A DNA stretch of 64,000 nucleotides. Origin: Rhodopseudomonas rhenobacensis. GTDB taxonomy: Bacteria; Pseudomonadota; Alphaproteobacteria; Rhizobiales; Xanthobacteraceae. The stretch covers positions 1-64,000 of the forward strand of contig NZ_JACHIH010000012.1 of the NCBI RefSeq assembly GCF_014203125.1, read 5' to 3'. The notes under the pieces are model-generated. The model saw only the letters and a list, made by a program, of their open reading frames with translations. It made no database searches and was not told the DNA's origin. The position numbers and the translations under genes are program-made. Below, one piece after another: positions 41,529-50,225 of this stretch (positions are counted from its first letter, which is position 1; the number at the start of each line of letters is the position of its first letter).

Positions 41529-41560
41529 GGTATAAATACCACCCCTAGTATAAATACCCC
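41529..41560. promoter_or_regulatory. Twin GTATAAATACC motif upstream of flagellin copy 2
   Basis: GGTATAAATACC (41529-41540) and GTATAAATACCCC (41548-41560) are direct repeats with start-to-start spacing of 18 bp. Each is near-palindromic (GGTAT/ATACC). The site is 126 bp upstream of the ATG. It looks like a paired operator or promoter; the binding protein is unknown. Confidence 0.5.
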
Positions 41561-41658
41561 CAAAACAACAAAGTTAGCGCTGCGCTGCAGGCGTTTTCGG
41601 ATTCGCCCGGAGCCGCATTTTTCGCCGTTAACCAGCTATCAACCATGTTTCTCAACAC

Positions 41659-41688
41659 AAAAAAACGGCGGGGTTGCCCCCGCCGTCT
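41659..41688 (-). terminator. Rho-independent terminator after flagellin copy 3
   Basis: ACGGCGGGG-TTGC-CCCCGCCGT is a 9-bp perfect stem. On the minus strand it is followed by TTTTTTT. It lies 24 bp after the stop codon. Confidence 0.88.
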
Positions 41689-41712
41689 TCCGATTGGTGC
41701 TCGAGAGAGCGA

Positions 41713-43944
41713 TCAGCGCAACAGCTGAAGCACGCTCTGCTGCGAGGTGTTGGCCAACGACAGCGCGGACACCGCGATCGACTGGCGGGTCGACAGCGCC
41801 TGGCTGTTGGCCGCTTCCTCGTTGGTGTCGGCCAGCGTCAGGTTCGACGAGCCGGTCTGCAGCACGTTGATCAGGCTCTTCGAGAAGTCCTGACGGGTCT
41901 GCACGATCGACAGGTTGGAACCCAAAGCCGAGGCCTGCGACCGCAGCGTGGTCGCGGCGGTGGTCAGGGTCGCCAAGGTCTTGTTGGTCGCGGCGTTGTC
42001 GATGAAGTCGGTGCCGGACTGCAGGCTCGACAGGCCGAGGCCATTCGGGTCGAAGGTGACACCCTTGATGTTCAGGGTGGACTTGCCGGTTTCGTTGAAC
42101 ACCAGCTTCAACTCGTCACCGTTCAACAGGTTGACGCCGTTGAACGAAGCGTCCTGGGCCGTGGTTTTGATCTGGTCCATGACGTCGTTGTACTGCTTGA
42201 CCAGATTGCTACGGGTGGTCTGCGCAACCAGGTCGGCAACCGGATCGGTCGGCGTCGAGAAGAACGACGCCGCGGTGCCGCCGATCTTGCCGCCCGACAG
42301 CGTGGAGCCAAGCGTCGAGGAGGCGTAGTCGTTCGCCGCCGAGATCGTGAGCTTGCCGGTGGTGTCGATCGAGGCCTGCATGTTGTTGGCCTTCAGCGCC
42401 GTATTCAGGTCGCTGAGCGACTTGACGGTGCCGTTGGTGCCGTCGCCGATCGTGATGTTGACCGCAGTGCCGCCGCTGAACGACTCGAAGGACAGCGTCT
42501 TGCCGCTGATGCCGCCGGCGGATGCCGTGCGGGCCACGTTGAAGCTGGTCCCGGTTCCCTGGGCGCCGGCCAGACCCAATGCCGACAGCGCGTTGCCGGT
42601 GCCGGAGATCTTCAGATCGCCTGCCAGGCCCGAGCTGATCTGCAATTGACCACCGGAGAGCACCTTGGACGCCTCGCTCCCCGCGGCCACCGCCAACGTG
42701 GCGGCACCGTTGCTGACCGGAGCAACCTGGGCGCCGCTGGCGATGTCGATGGCGGTGAGCACATCGTCCATCGTGCCGCCCTGCAGGTAGACGGTCGAAT
42801 TGCCGCTGCCGTCGGTGATGACGTTCTTGCCGGTCACTTTGCCCGAACCGTAGTCCGCATCGGCGGGAAGCGCCGCATCCGCGAAGGTGATGGTCTTGCC
42901 GTTCACGGTCAGCGTCGAGCCCGCCTGCACCATGCCGGCGCGGCTGACGCTGGTTCCTGCGCTCGTCGCGGCGGTTCGGTCGGCCGCGAAGCTGCCGACG
43001 CCGGTCGCTCCCGAATTCAGTCCGAACGCCGAGAGCAGGGTGTTGTTGCCGGAGATCGACAGGTCGGAGCCAGTCGAGGTGCTGAAGATCAGCTTGTTAG
43101 CATCGGCACCGGCTCCAACTGAGGCTGCGGTAGCACCGGTGTTGGTCGTGAGGGTCGCGCCGCCGCCGACGATCGACGCCGACTTCACGCCGCTCGCAAC
43201 ATCGATGGCGTTCATCACGTCTTGAAGCTTGCCGCTGTTCAGATAGACGGTGGAATTACCCTTGCCGTCGGTGACCAGCTGATTGTTGACGCCCGAACCG
43301 GCCGGCAAAGTGGTCGCGGCCGGCGCGTCGCCGTTTGCAAAGGTGATCGTGTGGCCATTCACCGTCAGGGTGTTGCCGGCCACCGGCTTGTTGGCGCCGA
43401 GAGCGCTCAGCAAAGTGGCAGCACCGTCGGTTGCGATAGCCGCAACTGCCGCCCCCTTGTTCGTCCCAGCGGTACCGCCGAGCAGGGTCGCGCCGGAAAT
43501 CACGCCGGGAGTGGCTTGACCGTCCTGCAGGCCGAGGCTCTGCGCCGAGCCGTTGGAATAGGTCGAGGTGCCGCGCAGATCGTCGGCGGTGGCGCCGGCG
43601 ATCGTGGTCGTGACGCTGGACTTGCTGGAATAGCCGGCGACGGTCTGCAGCGCCTGGTTGGCGATGGACTTCGCGGAGTCCACCAACTTCTGCAATGAGG
43701 TGATGCCGGTGTTGGCGGCCTGCAGGATCTGCACACCGTTGCCGATGCCGTCCAACAGATTGTTGATGTCGCTGGACCGGGCGTCGAGCGAGGAGGCGGT
43801 GAAGAAGTTGGTCGGGTTGTCGAGCGCCGTGTTCACCTTCTTGCCGGTGGAGAGGCGGCTCTGGGTGGTGGCGAGCAGGTCCGCGGTGGACTGCAGCGAG
43901 AGCAGGTTCTGACGGACGGAGGACGAGAGTGTGATGCCGGACAT
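41713..43944 (-). CDS. fliC: Large flagellin, copy 3 (first in the tandem array)
   Basis: A 743-aa flagellin: N-terminus SSSVRQNLLSLQSTADLLAT and C-terminus SIAVSALSLANTSQQSVLQL match copy 2 almost exactly. The variable core has modules starting PVAGNTLTVNGHTITF, VQAGSTLTVNGKTITF and SGKTLSFESFSGGTAVNITI, each followed by GN-S-TVYL and a helix like DVLTAIDIASGA. Conserved ends plus diverging middle suggest duplication followed by domain divergence. CAGGAAGGT lies 9 bp before ATG 43944. Confidence 0.95.
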   Translation of the reverse strand: MSGITLSSSVRQNLLSLQSTADLLATTQSRLSTGKKVNTALDNPTNFFTASSLDARSSDINNLLDGIGNGVQILQAANTGITSLQKLVDSAKSIANQALQTVAGYSSKSSVTTTIAGATADDLRGTSTYSNGSAQSLGLQDGQATPGVISGATLLGGTAGTNKGAAVAAIATDGAATLLSALGANKPVAGNTLTVNGHTITFANGDAPAATTLPAGSGVNNQLVTDGKGNSTVYLNSGKLQDVMNAIDVASGVKSASIVGGGATLTTNTGATAASVGAGADANKLIFSTSTGSDLSISGNNTLLSAFGLNSGATGVGSFAADRTAATSAGTSVSRAGMVQAGSTLTVNGKTITFADAALPADADYGSGKVTGKNVITDGSGNSTVYLQGGTMDDVLTAIDIASGAQVAPVSNGAATLAVAAGSEASKVLSGGQLQISSGLAGDLKISGTGNALSALGLAGAQGTGTSFNVARTASAGGISGKTLSFESFSGGTAVNITIGDGTNGTVKSLSDLNTALKANNMQASIDTTGKLTISAANDYASSTLGSTLSGGKIGGTAASFFSTPTDPVADLVAQTTRSNLVKQYNDVMDQIKTTAQDASFNGVNLLNGDELKLVFNETGKSTLNIKGVTFDPNGLGLSSLQSGTDFIDNAATNKTLATLTTAATTLRSQASALGSNLSIVQTRQDFSKSLINVLQTGSSNLTLADTNEEAANSQALSTRQSIAVSALSLANTSQQSVLQLLR

Positions 43945-44604
43945 TTGCTTGAGACCTTCCTGGTTCAGCTAAAATCACGATCATTCAGATCGCGCTGGAA
44001 CCCTGGCCCCGAACATCTAACAAAGCGTAAAACTACCCGGGTACATTTACGATGAAGTTCTGCCATATGGCGTGCATAGCGACCCGGCCGCACCCCGCCG
44101 GCCGCACCGTGGCTTCAGACGATTTCTGATGTGAAACAGCGGCTTGCTGACGAGATCGAGCCTGCCGGGGCGGCGGCAAGCCTCCTCCTGCCGCGGCCGG
44201 GGCCGCGCAAGCGCAGCCGGCCACTCGGGTCGTTACGAGGTTGGGTTAACGATCTCAGCATGGCGCCCGCCCCATCTCGGGCGCCGTCATCCTGAGAGTC
44301 TGACTCAAAAAGCGATCAATGGAATCAGGCATTAAATCCGTCATTGCGAGGAGCTCTTCTGACGAAGCAATCCAGGGCTACGCGGAGGCCCCTGGATTGC
44401 TTCGCTGTTCGGCCGGCGCTGCGCGCCGCCCTCGGCTCGCAATGACAAAACCCCTGGTTTTGCGCGCTACTTTTTCGGTCAGGCTCTGAGGCGCCCGAGC
44501 GTCTTCGCGAGGGCCTCGAAGGATGCGGCTCAGGATGACGCGGGGAGTGAGCAATATCCGGACGGCCGACGGCGGGCGGCGTTGGCTCGCAATGACGGAG
44601 CGGC
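43945..44604. other. 660-bp gene-free region between flgL and flagellin copy 3
   Basis: It contains the ribosome site of flagellin copy 3 (43954-43962), a gene-free GC-rich middle, repeat B copy 3 (44339-44446) and a short repeat-B end fragment near 44582-44600 (GGCTCGCAATGACGG). No supported gene or clear promoter consensus. Confidence 0.6.
44339..44446. repeat. Palindromic intergenic repeat, family B, copy 3 (inverted)
   Basis: About 108 bp, CGTCATTGCGAGGAGCTCTT at the left and CTCGGCTCGCAATGACA at the right, with arms CGAAGCAATCCAGGG and CCTGGATTGCTTCG. Orientation is opposite to copies 1, 2 and 5. Confidence 0.85.
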
Positions 44605-46185
44605 CTACAGGAACTTGACCAGGCTCATCTTATAGAGGTCCGAGGTGGTCTGATACGAGGCCTGCAGCGCGGTCTGCAGCGCCAGGATCTTGGTGGCGAC
44701 CTCGTCGTTGTTGATGCCCTCGATCGAGTCCAGCATGGTCTGCGAGATCACCTTGCTCTGCGCCTGGCGGTCGGTGGTGGCCTTGATCGAGGACTGCGCG
44801 CCGGCGAAATCCGCCTGGATGTCCTGGATGGTCTGGGTGCCGGGGATCACCGCCAGGTTCTGCGCGATGCGCTGGTTGAGCGCGGCGATCTTGCCGTTGG
44901 CGTTGACGTCGCTGACGTTGGTGGTCACCGCGGCGAACACCGCGACGTTCTGCAGCTGGGTGCGCAGCGCCTGCTCGTTGGCGCGGGCGCCGTAGCGCAC
45001 CGTGATGGCGTCATCGATCCGCGCCACCGCGGTGCCGCGCGCCGGATCCGCCGGCGCCGGCGGCGGCGCTTCCGTCTCGCCGGTGTACCAGATCACGGTG
45101 TCGGCCGCCGAACCGTCGACCAGCGTGGTCGAGGCGCCGAAATTCGGCGCGCCGCCGACCCGCTGCGGCGGATCGTCGAAGAAATTCTGCCCGGCCTGCA
45201 CCGCCGAGGCCGCGGCCATCGCGCCGTTGGCGAGCTGGGTCATCGACTTGCCGAGCTCGGTGTTGAGGTTGGCGGCGGTGGCGGCGGTGTCGGCGCCGAT
45301 CAGGAAGGTGTTGGCGTCCATCGGCGTCTTCAACGTCGTGGTCGCGGTCATCACGATGTCCTCCGAGGTGCCGTCCGGCATCTTGAAGGTGAACTTGATG
45401 GTGTCGCCCTCCTTCGGCAGCGTGGCGCCGAGATCGACCGACATCGCCTTTTGCGCCGCGGGCGCCGGCGACACCGGCACCGAGGGCTGCGTCACCGTGG
45501 CGCCGACGATGTTGGTGGAGACCGCCGACACCTTCATGCCGAACGGCTGCGCCGTCGCCGGCGCAGGCGCGGTCAGCTCTTCCTCGGTGACCGACACGCT
45601 GGTCGGCGGCGCCGCCGGCAGCACGCCGACCGCGCTGCCGACCCGGCCGTTGGCGTTGACGCCGAGATCGGCCAGCTTGCGCTCGGAGATCACCTGCTTC
45701 AGCCCGGCGATCGCCGCACCATTGCCGTTGAGGATCTGATCGGCCGCCGCCACCGGCGCCGCGTCGGTGATGCGGCCGCCGAACAGATAGCGGTCGCCGG
45801 ACTGCGCGTTGAGCATGTCGACCGAGTCGAAGAAATCCAGGTTGGCGGTCTTCTGCCCGGCGGTCTGCCCGGTGTTGTCGATGGTGCTGCCGGCGCTGAC
45901 GGCGGCGCCCTTGACGTCGGAATTGATCGCCACCAGCCGCTGCAGCGACAGGTTGGCGACGTTGATGCGGGTGTTCACATTGGTCGCGGTGTCGGCGTAG
46001 CTGCTGTAGGCGTTGAGCTGGGCGCGGATGCCGAGCGCCAGGCTGCGGCCGGAGCCCTGCCCTGCGTAAGTTGTGGCGATCTTGCCGCTGGCCAATTGCT
46101 CGGTCAGCGAATCCAGCTGACTGCGCAGATTGAGGATGCCGGAGCCGATGTAGGACGTTCGTCCGCTGACGCCATCGATTGACAT
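44605..46185 (-). CDS. flgL: Hook-filament junction protein FlgL
   Basis: A 526-aa flagellin-related junction protein. The N-terminal helices (GSGILNLRSQLDSLTEQLAS and GKIATTYAGQGSGRSLALGI) and C-terminal helices (EGINNDEVATKILALQTALQ and ASYQTTSDLYKMSLVKFL) fit FlgL. The middle has an Ala/Pro-rich linker (about 190-230) and an inserted domain (GDTIKFTFKMPDGTSEDIVM) that make it longer than the 317-aa enterobacterial protein. It joins FlgK to the filament. It is the last gene of flgE-flgK-flgL, 8 bp after flgK. Confidence 0.9.
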   Translation of the reverse strand: MSIDGVSGRTSYIGSGILNLRSQLDSLTEQLASGKIATTYAGQGSGRSLALGIRAQLNAYSSYADTATNVNTRINVANLSLQRLVAINSDVKGAAVSAGSTIDNTGQTAGQKTANLDFFDSVDMLNAQSGDRYLFGGRITDAAPVAAADQILNGNGAAIAGLKQVISERKLADLGVNANGRVGSAVGVLPAAPPTSVSVTEEELTAPAPATAQPFGMKVSAVSTNIVGATVTQPSVPVSPAPAAQKAMSVDLGATLPKEGDTIKFTFKMPDGTSEDIVMTATTTLKTPMDANTFLIGADTAATAANLNTELGKSMTQLANGAMAAASAVQAGQNFFDDPPQRVGGAPNFGASTTLVDGSAADTVIWYTGETEAPPPAPADPARGTAVARIDDAITVRYGARANEQALRTQLQNVAVFAAVTTNVSDVNANGKIAALNQRIAQNLAVIPGTQTIQDIQADFAGAQSSIKATTDRQAQSKVISQTMLDSIEGINNDEVATKILALQTALQASYQTTSDLYKMSLVKFL

Positions 46186-46193
46186 GGTCTACC

Positions 46194-48068
46194 TCAAAAA
46201 GCCTGCATCAGGGTCTGATACATCTGGTTCACCGTCGACATCACCCGCGCATTGGCGGAGTAAGCGTTCTGCAGCGACAACAGATGCGCCATCTCCTCGT
46301 CCATGTTGACGCCCGAGACGTCGGAGAATTTCTTCTCCAAGGTATTCAGCACCACGGTCTGGCCGTCGGCGACCTGGGCGGCGGATTGCGCCGCGGCGCC
46401 CTGCTGCGCGGTGAATTGCTGCATGTAGCTCAGCAGCGTGCCCTTGAACGGCGCGCTGGAGGAGCCGACCCCGGTCTGCGGCGAATAGCTGTAGGTCGAT
46501 TTGGTGAGCTGCCTGGTGATGAAATCGGCGCGGGTGCTGTCGCCGGACGCGGTCAACGGCGAGGTGCTGAACACCACGAGCCGCGACGGATCGGCAACCA
46601 GACCGTTGTTGACGCTGAGCCGCTGCGCCAGTCCGGTGATCTGACTGCCCGAGCCGCCGATCGCGCCGCTGTAGGCGGCGCCGTTGTCGGTGAACAGCGC
46701 CACTTCCGGCCCGCCGCTGGTCAGGTTGGTCGGCGACAGCGTGGTGGTCACCGACGCCGCGGTGACGGTGGAGAAGCCCGGATTGTTGAGCACGTTGATC
46801 GAACTGCTCGTGCCGGTGAAATACAGGTTCGACGGGTTCAGCGCGGCGTTGAGCTGCGCGATCACCGTGCCGGGCTGCGAGAAGTCGATCCCCACCACGA
46901 CGTCGTTGGGATCGTTGGTGGCGGAATTCGGCAGCGGCAGCACCGACGGATCGTCGACCCGCACGATCGAGATGTTGCGCTGGGTGCCGGTGGTGGCGTC
47001 GGTCACCGTGACGTGCATCACGTTGCCGGTCATCATGCCGGCGGTGTCGATGGTCTGTCCCGCTTGCGTCCCGACCGTCACCGGGGTTCCGGCGGTGGTC
47101 TTGTCGGACAACGAGCTCGCCAGCGTCGCGGCGAACTGATCGATCTGGTTCTGCGCCTCGACCAGGGTCTTGTCGCGAGCCTCCACATAGGCGGCGATCT
47201 CGCCGGACTTGATCGTCGAGGTGAGATCGATCGAGCCGCCGTTGGAGTAGCTGACCTTGATCGAGCCGAGCGAGCTCAGCGAGGACTGCGAATTCCAGGT
47301 GGTGCTCGGCGTCACCGTGCCCTGGGCGTTGAACGACAGCGTCGCCGCCTCGTTGCCGACCAGCTGCACGCCGGCGCCGGTGAACACCGTGATCTGGTTG
47401 ACGCTGTTGGTGGTGACGCGGATGTCCATCAGCTGCGACAGCTGGGTGACGTAGCGGTCGCGCTGGTCGAGCAAGGCCGCGGTCGAGGAATCCGTCGAGG
47501 TGCCGCCGAGCGGATTGGTCTGCAGCTTGTTGTTGATGTCGGCGATCTGCTTCATCAACGTGTTGGCGTTGGCGACCGCGTCCTTGATGCCGGTTTCGGC
47601 GGCGCCGCGCAGCGTCTGGATGCCGTTCGACATCGCGTTGAGCTGGCCGGCGATGGTCTGCGCCGCGTTGATGACGCCGATCCGCGCCGACTGGCTGTCC
47701 GGACTGGTGCCGAGCGCTTGTACCGCCGCGGTCAGCGCGTTGAAACTGTCCTCCAGGGTGCCCGAGGAATCCGGGTTGCCGTACAGGCCCTGCAGCTGCT
47801 GCAGGAAGTCCGACTTCAGCGACGCGTAGCCGGCGCCCGAGGTCTCGGTGCGCAGCTGGGTCTGCACGAACTCGTCGAGCTCGCGGTTGATGCCGTTGAT
47901 GTTGACGCCCGACCCCGTCGAGCCGGTGTTGGTGGTGACCTGGTCGACGGTCTTGCGGACGTAGCCCGGCGTTTCCGCGTTGGCGACATTCGACGACACC
48001 AGCGACATCGCCGCCTGATTGGCGCGAAGCCCGGCCATTGCGATGGAGAGTGCGTCACCGAGACTCAT
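46194..48068 (-). CDS. flgK: Hook-filament junction protein FlgK
   Basis: A 624-aa protein. The N-terminus LSIAMAGLRANQAAMSLVSS and NVANAETPGYVRK is the FlgK/rod signature, and the C-terminus SDVSGVNMDEEMAHLLSLQN plus AYSANARVMSTVNQMYQTLM is diagnostic. A central variable domain carries Ser/Thr-rich beta sequence. It is the first junction protein between hook and filament. It lies between flgE (34 bp upstream) and flgL. Confidence 0.94.
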   Translation of the reverse strand: MSLGDALSIAMAGLRANQAAMSLVSSNVANAETPGYVRKTVDQVTTNTGSTGSGVNINGINRELDEFVQTQLRTETSGAGYASLKSDFLQQLQGLYGNPDSSGTLEDSFNALTAAVQALGTSPDSQSARIGVINAAQTIAGQLNAMSNGIQTLRGAAETGIKDAVANANTLMKQIADINNKLQTNPLGGTSTDSSTAALLDQRDRYVTQLSQLMDIRVTTNSVNQITVFTGAGVQLVGNEAATLSFNAQGTVTPSTTWNSQSSLSSLGSIKVSYSNGGSIDLTSTIKSGEIAAYVEARDKTLVEAQNQIDQFAATLASSLSDKTTAGTPVTVGTQAGQTIDTAGMMTGNVMHVTVTDATTGTQRNISIVRVDDPSVLPLPNSATNDPNDVVVGIDFSQPGTVIAQLNAALNPSNLYFTGTSSSINVLNNPGFSTVTAASVTTTLSPTNLTSGGPEVALFTDNGAAYSGAIGGSGSQITGLAQRLSVNNGLVADPSRLVVFSTSPLTASGDSTRADFITRQLTKSTYSYSPQTGVGSSSAPFKGTLLSYMQQFTAQQGAAAQSAAQVADGQTVVLNTLEKKFSDVSGVNMDEEMAHLLSLQNAYSANARVMSTVNQMYQTLMQAF

Positions 48069-48102
48069 GACTGACTACCGTTCAAAAATCGACCGCCGCG
48101 CC

Positions 48103-49902
48103 TTAGCGGATCACGTTCAACAGGTCCGAGACCATGGTATTGGCCGTGGTGATCACCTTGGTGTTGGCCGAATAGGCCTGCTGGGTGACGATCAGCTTGG
48201 TGAATTCGTCGGCGATGTCGGTGTTGGAGGCCTCCAGCGACGAGCCGGAGATGCTGCCGCCCTTGCCGAACAGCGCCGCGCCGGATTCGTTGGTGACCTC
48301 GAACGCGCCGCCGTCGAGGCGTTTGAGGAAGTTGGCGCCGTTGAAGGTGGCGATGCTGACTTCCGCGAGGTCGATGTTGCGGCCGTTGGAATAGGCGCCG
48401 ACCACGCGGCCCTCGTTGCTCACCGAGACGCTGGTCAACTGCCCGGCGGCGTAGCCGTCCTGCTGCAGCTGGTTGACCTGGACGTTGCCGTTGGTGTCGG
48501 CGAACTGGGTCAGGCCGCCGGTGCCGAACGACATCGTGACGTTGCCGAGCGAGACGCCGCTCACCGTCAGGTCGGTCAGCGTGATGGCGCCGATCACCGG
48601 GTTCATTTCGCCGTTCGAGCCGAAGGTGAAATTGGTGCCGACGTTGACCCAGCTGGTGTTGGTGCCGGTGGCCGCGGGATTGGTCTGATAGAACAGGTTC
48701 CAGGTGTCGTTGTGGCCGGTGCCGAGCGACGCGGAGTCGGTCTTGGCCCAGCGCAGCTGCACGTTCACCGGCGCGCCGTTGCCGTCATAGGCGGTGGTGG
48801 CGCCGCCGGAGATCGACTCGTCGAGGAAGGTCTGGTTGTCGCTGCCGATCACCTTGCCGGTGCCGACCGAGCCGCCGCCGGTGCGCACCACGGTGACCGG
48901 GCTGGTGAGGCCGAGCGAAGCGAAGCCGGCGCTGGTCGAGACCAGCGACAGGTCGGCCGCGGCGCCGGTGTGCAGCACGATCGCGCCGTTGGTGACGGTG
49001 GACGGCGTGCCGGTGTTGCCGGTCAGCGCATCGATCTTGCCGAGCAGCGTGGTGATCGAGCTGTCGACCGGGATGTGGGTGCCGTCATTGACGCCGCCCG
49101 ACGCCGTCACGATGAGATCGGTGCCGTTGACCTTGACGATGTCGCCGACCGCGAAGTTGACGCCGAGCGAGTCGGTCGCCGAGGCGCCGCTCAACGTGGT
49201 GGCGCCGGTGATCGCCACGCCGGTCTTGTTGTTGACCTGCAAGCCGGTCTTGGTGTTGTCGCCGAACGGCGGCGGCTGGGTGCCGTTGACCTGCGGGTTG
49301 ACGGTGAAATCCGCCGGCCGCAGCAATTCCGAGCCCGGCACCGAGGTGTCGTGCTTGGTGGTCAACGGGTAGCTCGCCAGGTTGGCGCGGTAGCTGATCT
49401 TGGTGGTCTGCTGCGACGGCAGGAAGTCGTTCTGGAATTTCAGGATCGCCGGCGCGCCGCCGGACGGGTTGCCGGTGCTGGGGTCGATCGACACGCCTTG
49501 CAGATAGTAGCCGGCGCCGTTGACCAGATAGCCGTTCTTGTCGAGCGAGAAGTCGCCGCGCCTTGTGTAGTTGTTGACGCCGGTGAAGATCGGGTTGTTG
49601 TCGGAGAACGAGCCCGGCTTCTGCACCGCGAAAAAGCCGTCGCCGTTGATCGCCATATAGGTCGAGACCGCGGCCGATTGCACCGAGCCCTGGATGGTGT
49701 TGGTGCTGCGCGATTTCGCGGTGACCGAGCCGGCGAGCTGCTGGTCGTTGCCGGTCTGCGGGATCAGGTCGAGGAACGAGGTGTCGATCCGCTTGAAGGC
49801 GGTGGTCTGCGAATTGGCGATGTTGCCGGAAATGTTCTCCAGCGCATAGGACTGGGTCCTGAGCCCCGCAACGGAGGTGGTGAGAGCGCCGAAGATACCC
49901 AT
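48103..49902 (-). CDS. flgE: Flagellar hook protein FlgE, enlarged
   Basis: A 599-aa hook subunit, larger than enterobacterial FlgE (about 402 aa). N-terminus: FGALTTSVAGLRTQSYALEN, then ISGNIANSQTTAFKR; C-terminus: EFTKLIVTQQAYSANTKVIT. The insertion in the middle includes a beta module (VGDIVKVNGTDLIVTASGGV ... IDALTGN ... LHTGAAADLSLVSTSAGFAS LGLT) that follows the same order as the repeated modules of the flagellins. It is the first gene of flgE-flgK-flgL, with a consensus sigma-54 element upstream. Confidence 0.94.
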   Translation of the reverse strand: MGIFGALTTSVAGLRTQSYALENISGNIANSQTTAFKRIDTSFLDLIPQTGNDQQLAGSVTAKSRSTNTIQGSVQSAAVSTYMAINGDGFFAVQKPGSFSDNNPIFTGVNNYTRRGDFSLDKNGYLVNGAGYYLQGVSIDPSTGNPSGGAPAILKFQNDFLPSQQTTKISYRANLASYPLTTKHDTSVPGSELLRPADFTVNPQVNGTQPPPFGDNTKTGLQVNNKTGVAITGATTLSGASATDSLGVNFAVGDIVKVNGTDLIVTASGGVNDGTHIPVDSSITTLLGKIDALTGNTGTPSTVTNGAIVLHTGAAADLSLVSTSAGFASLGLTSPVTVVRTGGGSVGTGKVIGSDNQTFLDESISGGATTAYDGNGAPVNVQLRWAKTDSASLGTGHNDTWNLFYQTNPAATGTNTSWVNVGTNFTFGSNGEMNPVIGAITLTDLTVSGVSLGNVTMSFGTGGLTQFADTNGNVQVNQLQQDGYAAGQLTSVSVSNEGRVVGAYSNGRNIDLAEVSIATFNGANFLKRLDGGAFEVTNESGAALFGKGGSISGSSLEASNTDIADEFTKLIVTQQAYSANTKVITTANTMVSDLLNVIR

Positions 49903-50225
49903 TACATCGTCTCCAACTTCGATCCGGGCGGCCGCCGGTCATGCCCGAAGGGGGGGCCGCATCGAAAGCAGACGTCGCAAGGCCCGTGCCAACTCGTCTT
50001 TCCGAGTTGTTTCAGAGTGTTACAAATCCGCCGGGGGGCCAGGCACAGGTCCGGAATTGCCGAGCCGGGTAATATTTGCCGGGATAACCGGGTCGCCTCG
50101 CCCTGCTGCGGCGCTGGAACCTGGGTCGAAGGGCGGCGGCAAATTGCGCGTTTGTTTGAGCGAAATCACGGCGTCGCCCCGAAAAGCGTGACATTGCAGT
50201 CGTCGTCCGACCGGAGCGAGCCGTC
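49903..50225. other. flgE promoter region
   Basis: A 323-bp region between flgE (minus) and a plus-strand hypothetical gene. It holds the sigma-54 element for flgE at 49977-49992. The remainder shows no gene or clear repeat. Confidence 0.65.
49977..49992 (-). promoter_or_regulatory. Consensus sigma-54 -24/-12 element before flgE
   Basis: On the minus strand TTGGCACGGGCCTTGC. TGGCACG-N4-TTGC is an exact consensus match, with GG and GC 10 bases apart. It lies 75-90 bp upstream of the flgE ATG. It is the best sigma-54 element in the window. Confidence 0.8.

Larger units (their letters stand above)
41404..41712. other. Flagellin copy 2 promoter region
   Basis: A 309-bp region, markedly AT-rich between 41480 and 41580. 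It contains the ribosome site (41411-41419), the twin GTATAAATACC motifs (41530-41558) and the terminator of flagellin copy 3 (41659-41688). No gene. Confidence 0.65.

Noticed and set aside
39847-43122. Long plus-strand frames opposite the flagellins
   Set aside because: Antisense frames over repetitive flagellin modules; the repeats in them are reflections of the real proteins.
44027-44042. GG-N10-GC on the minus strand upstream of flagellin copy 3
   Set aside because: Spacing is right but TGGCAC and TTGC are not preserved, so it does not stand out from chance.
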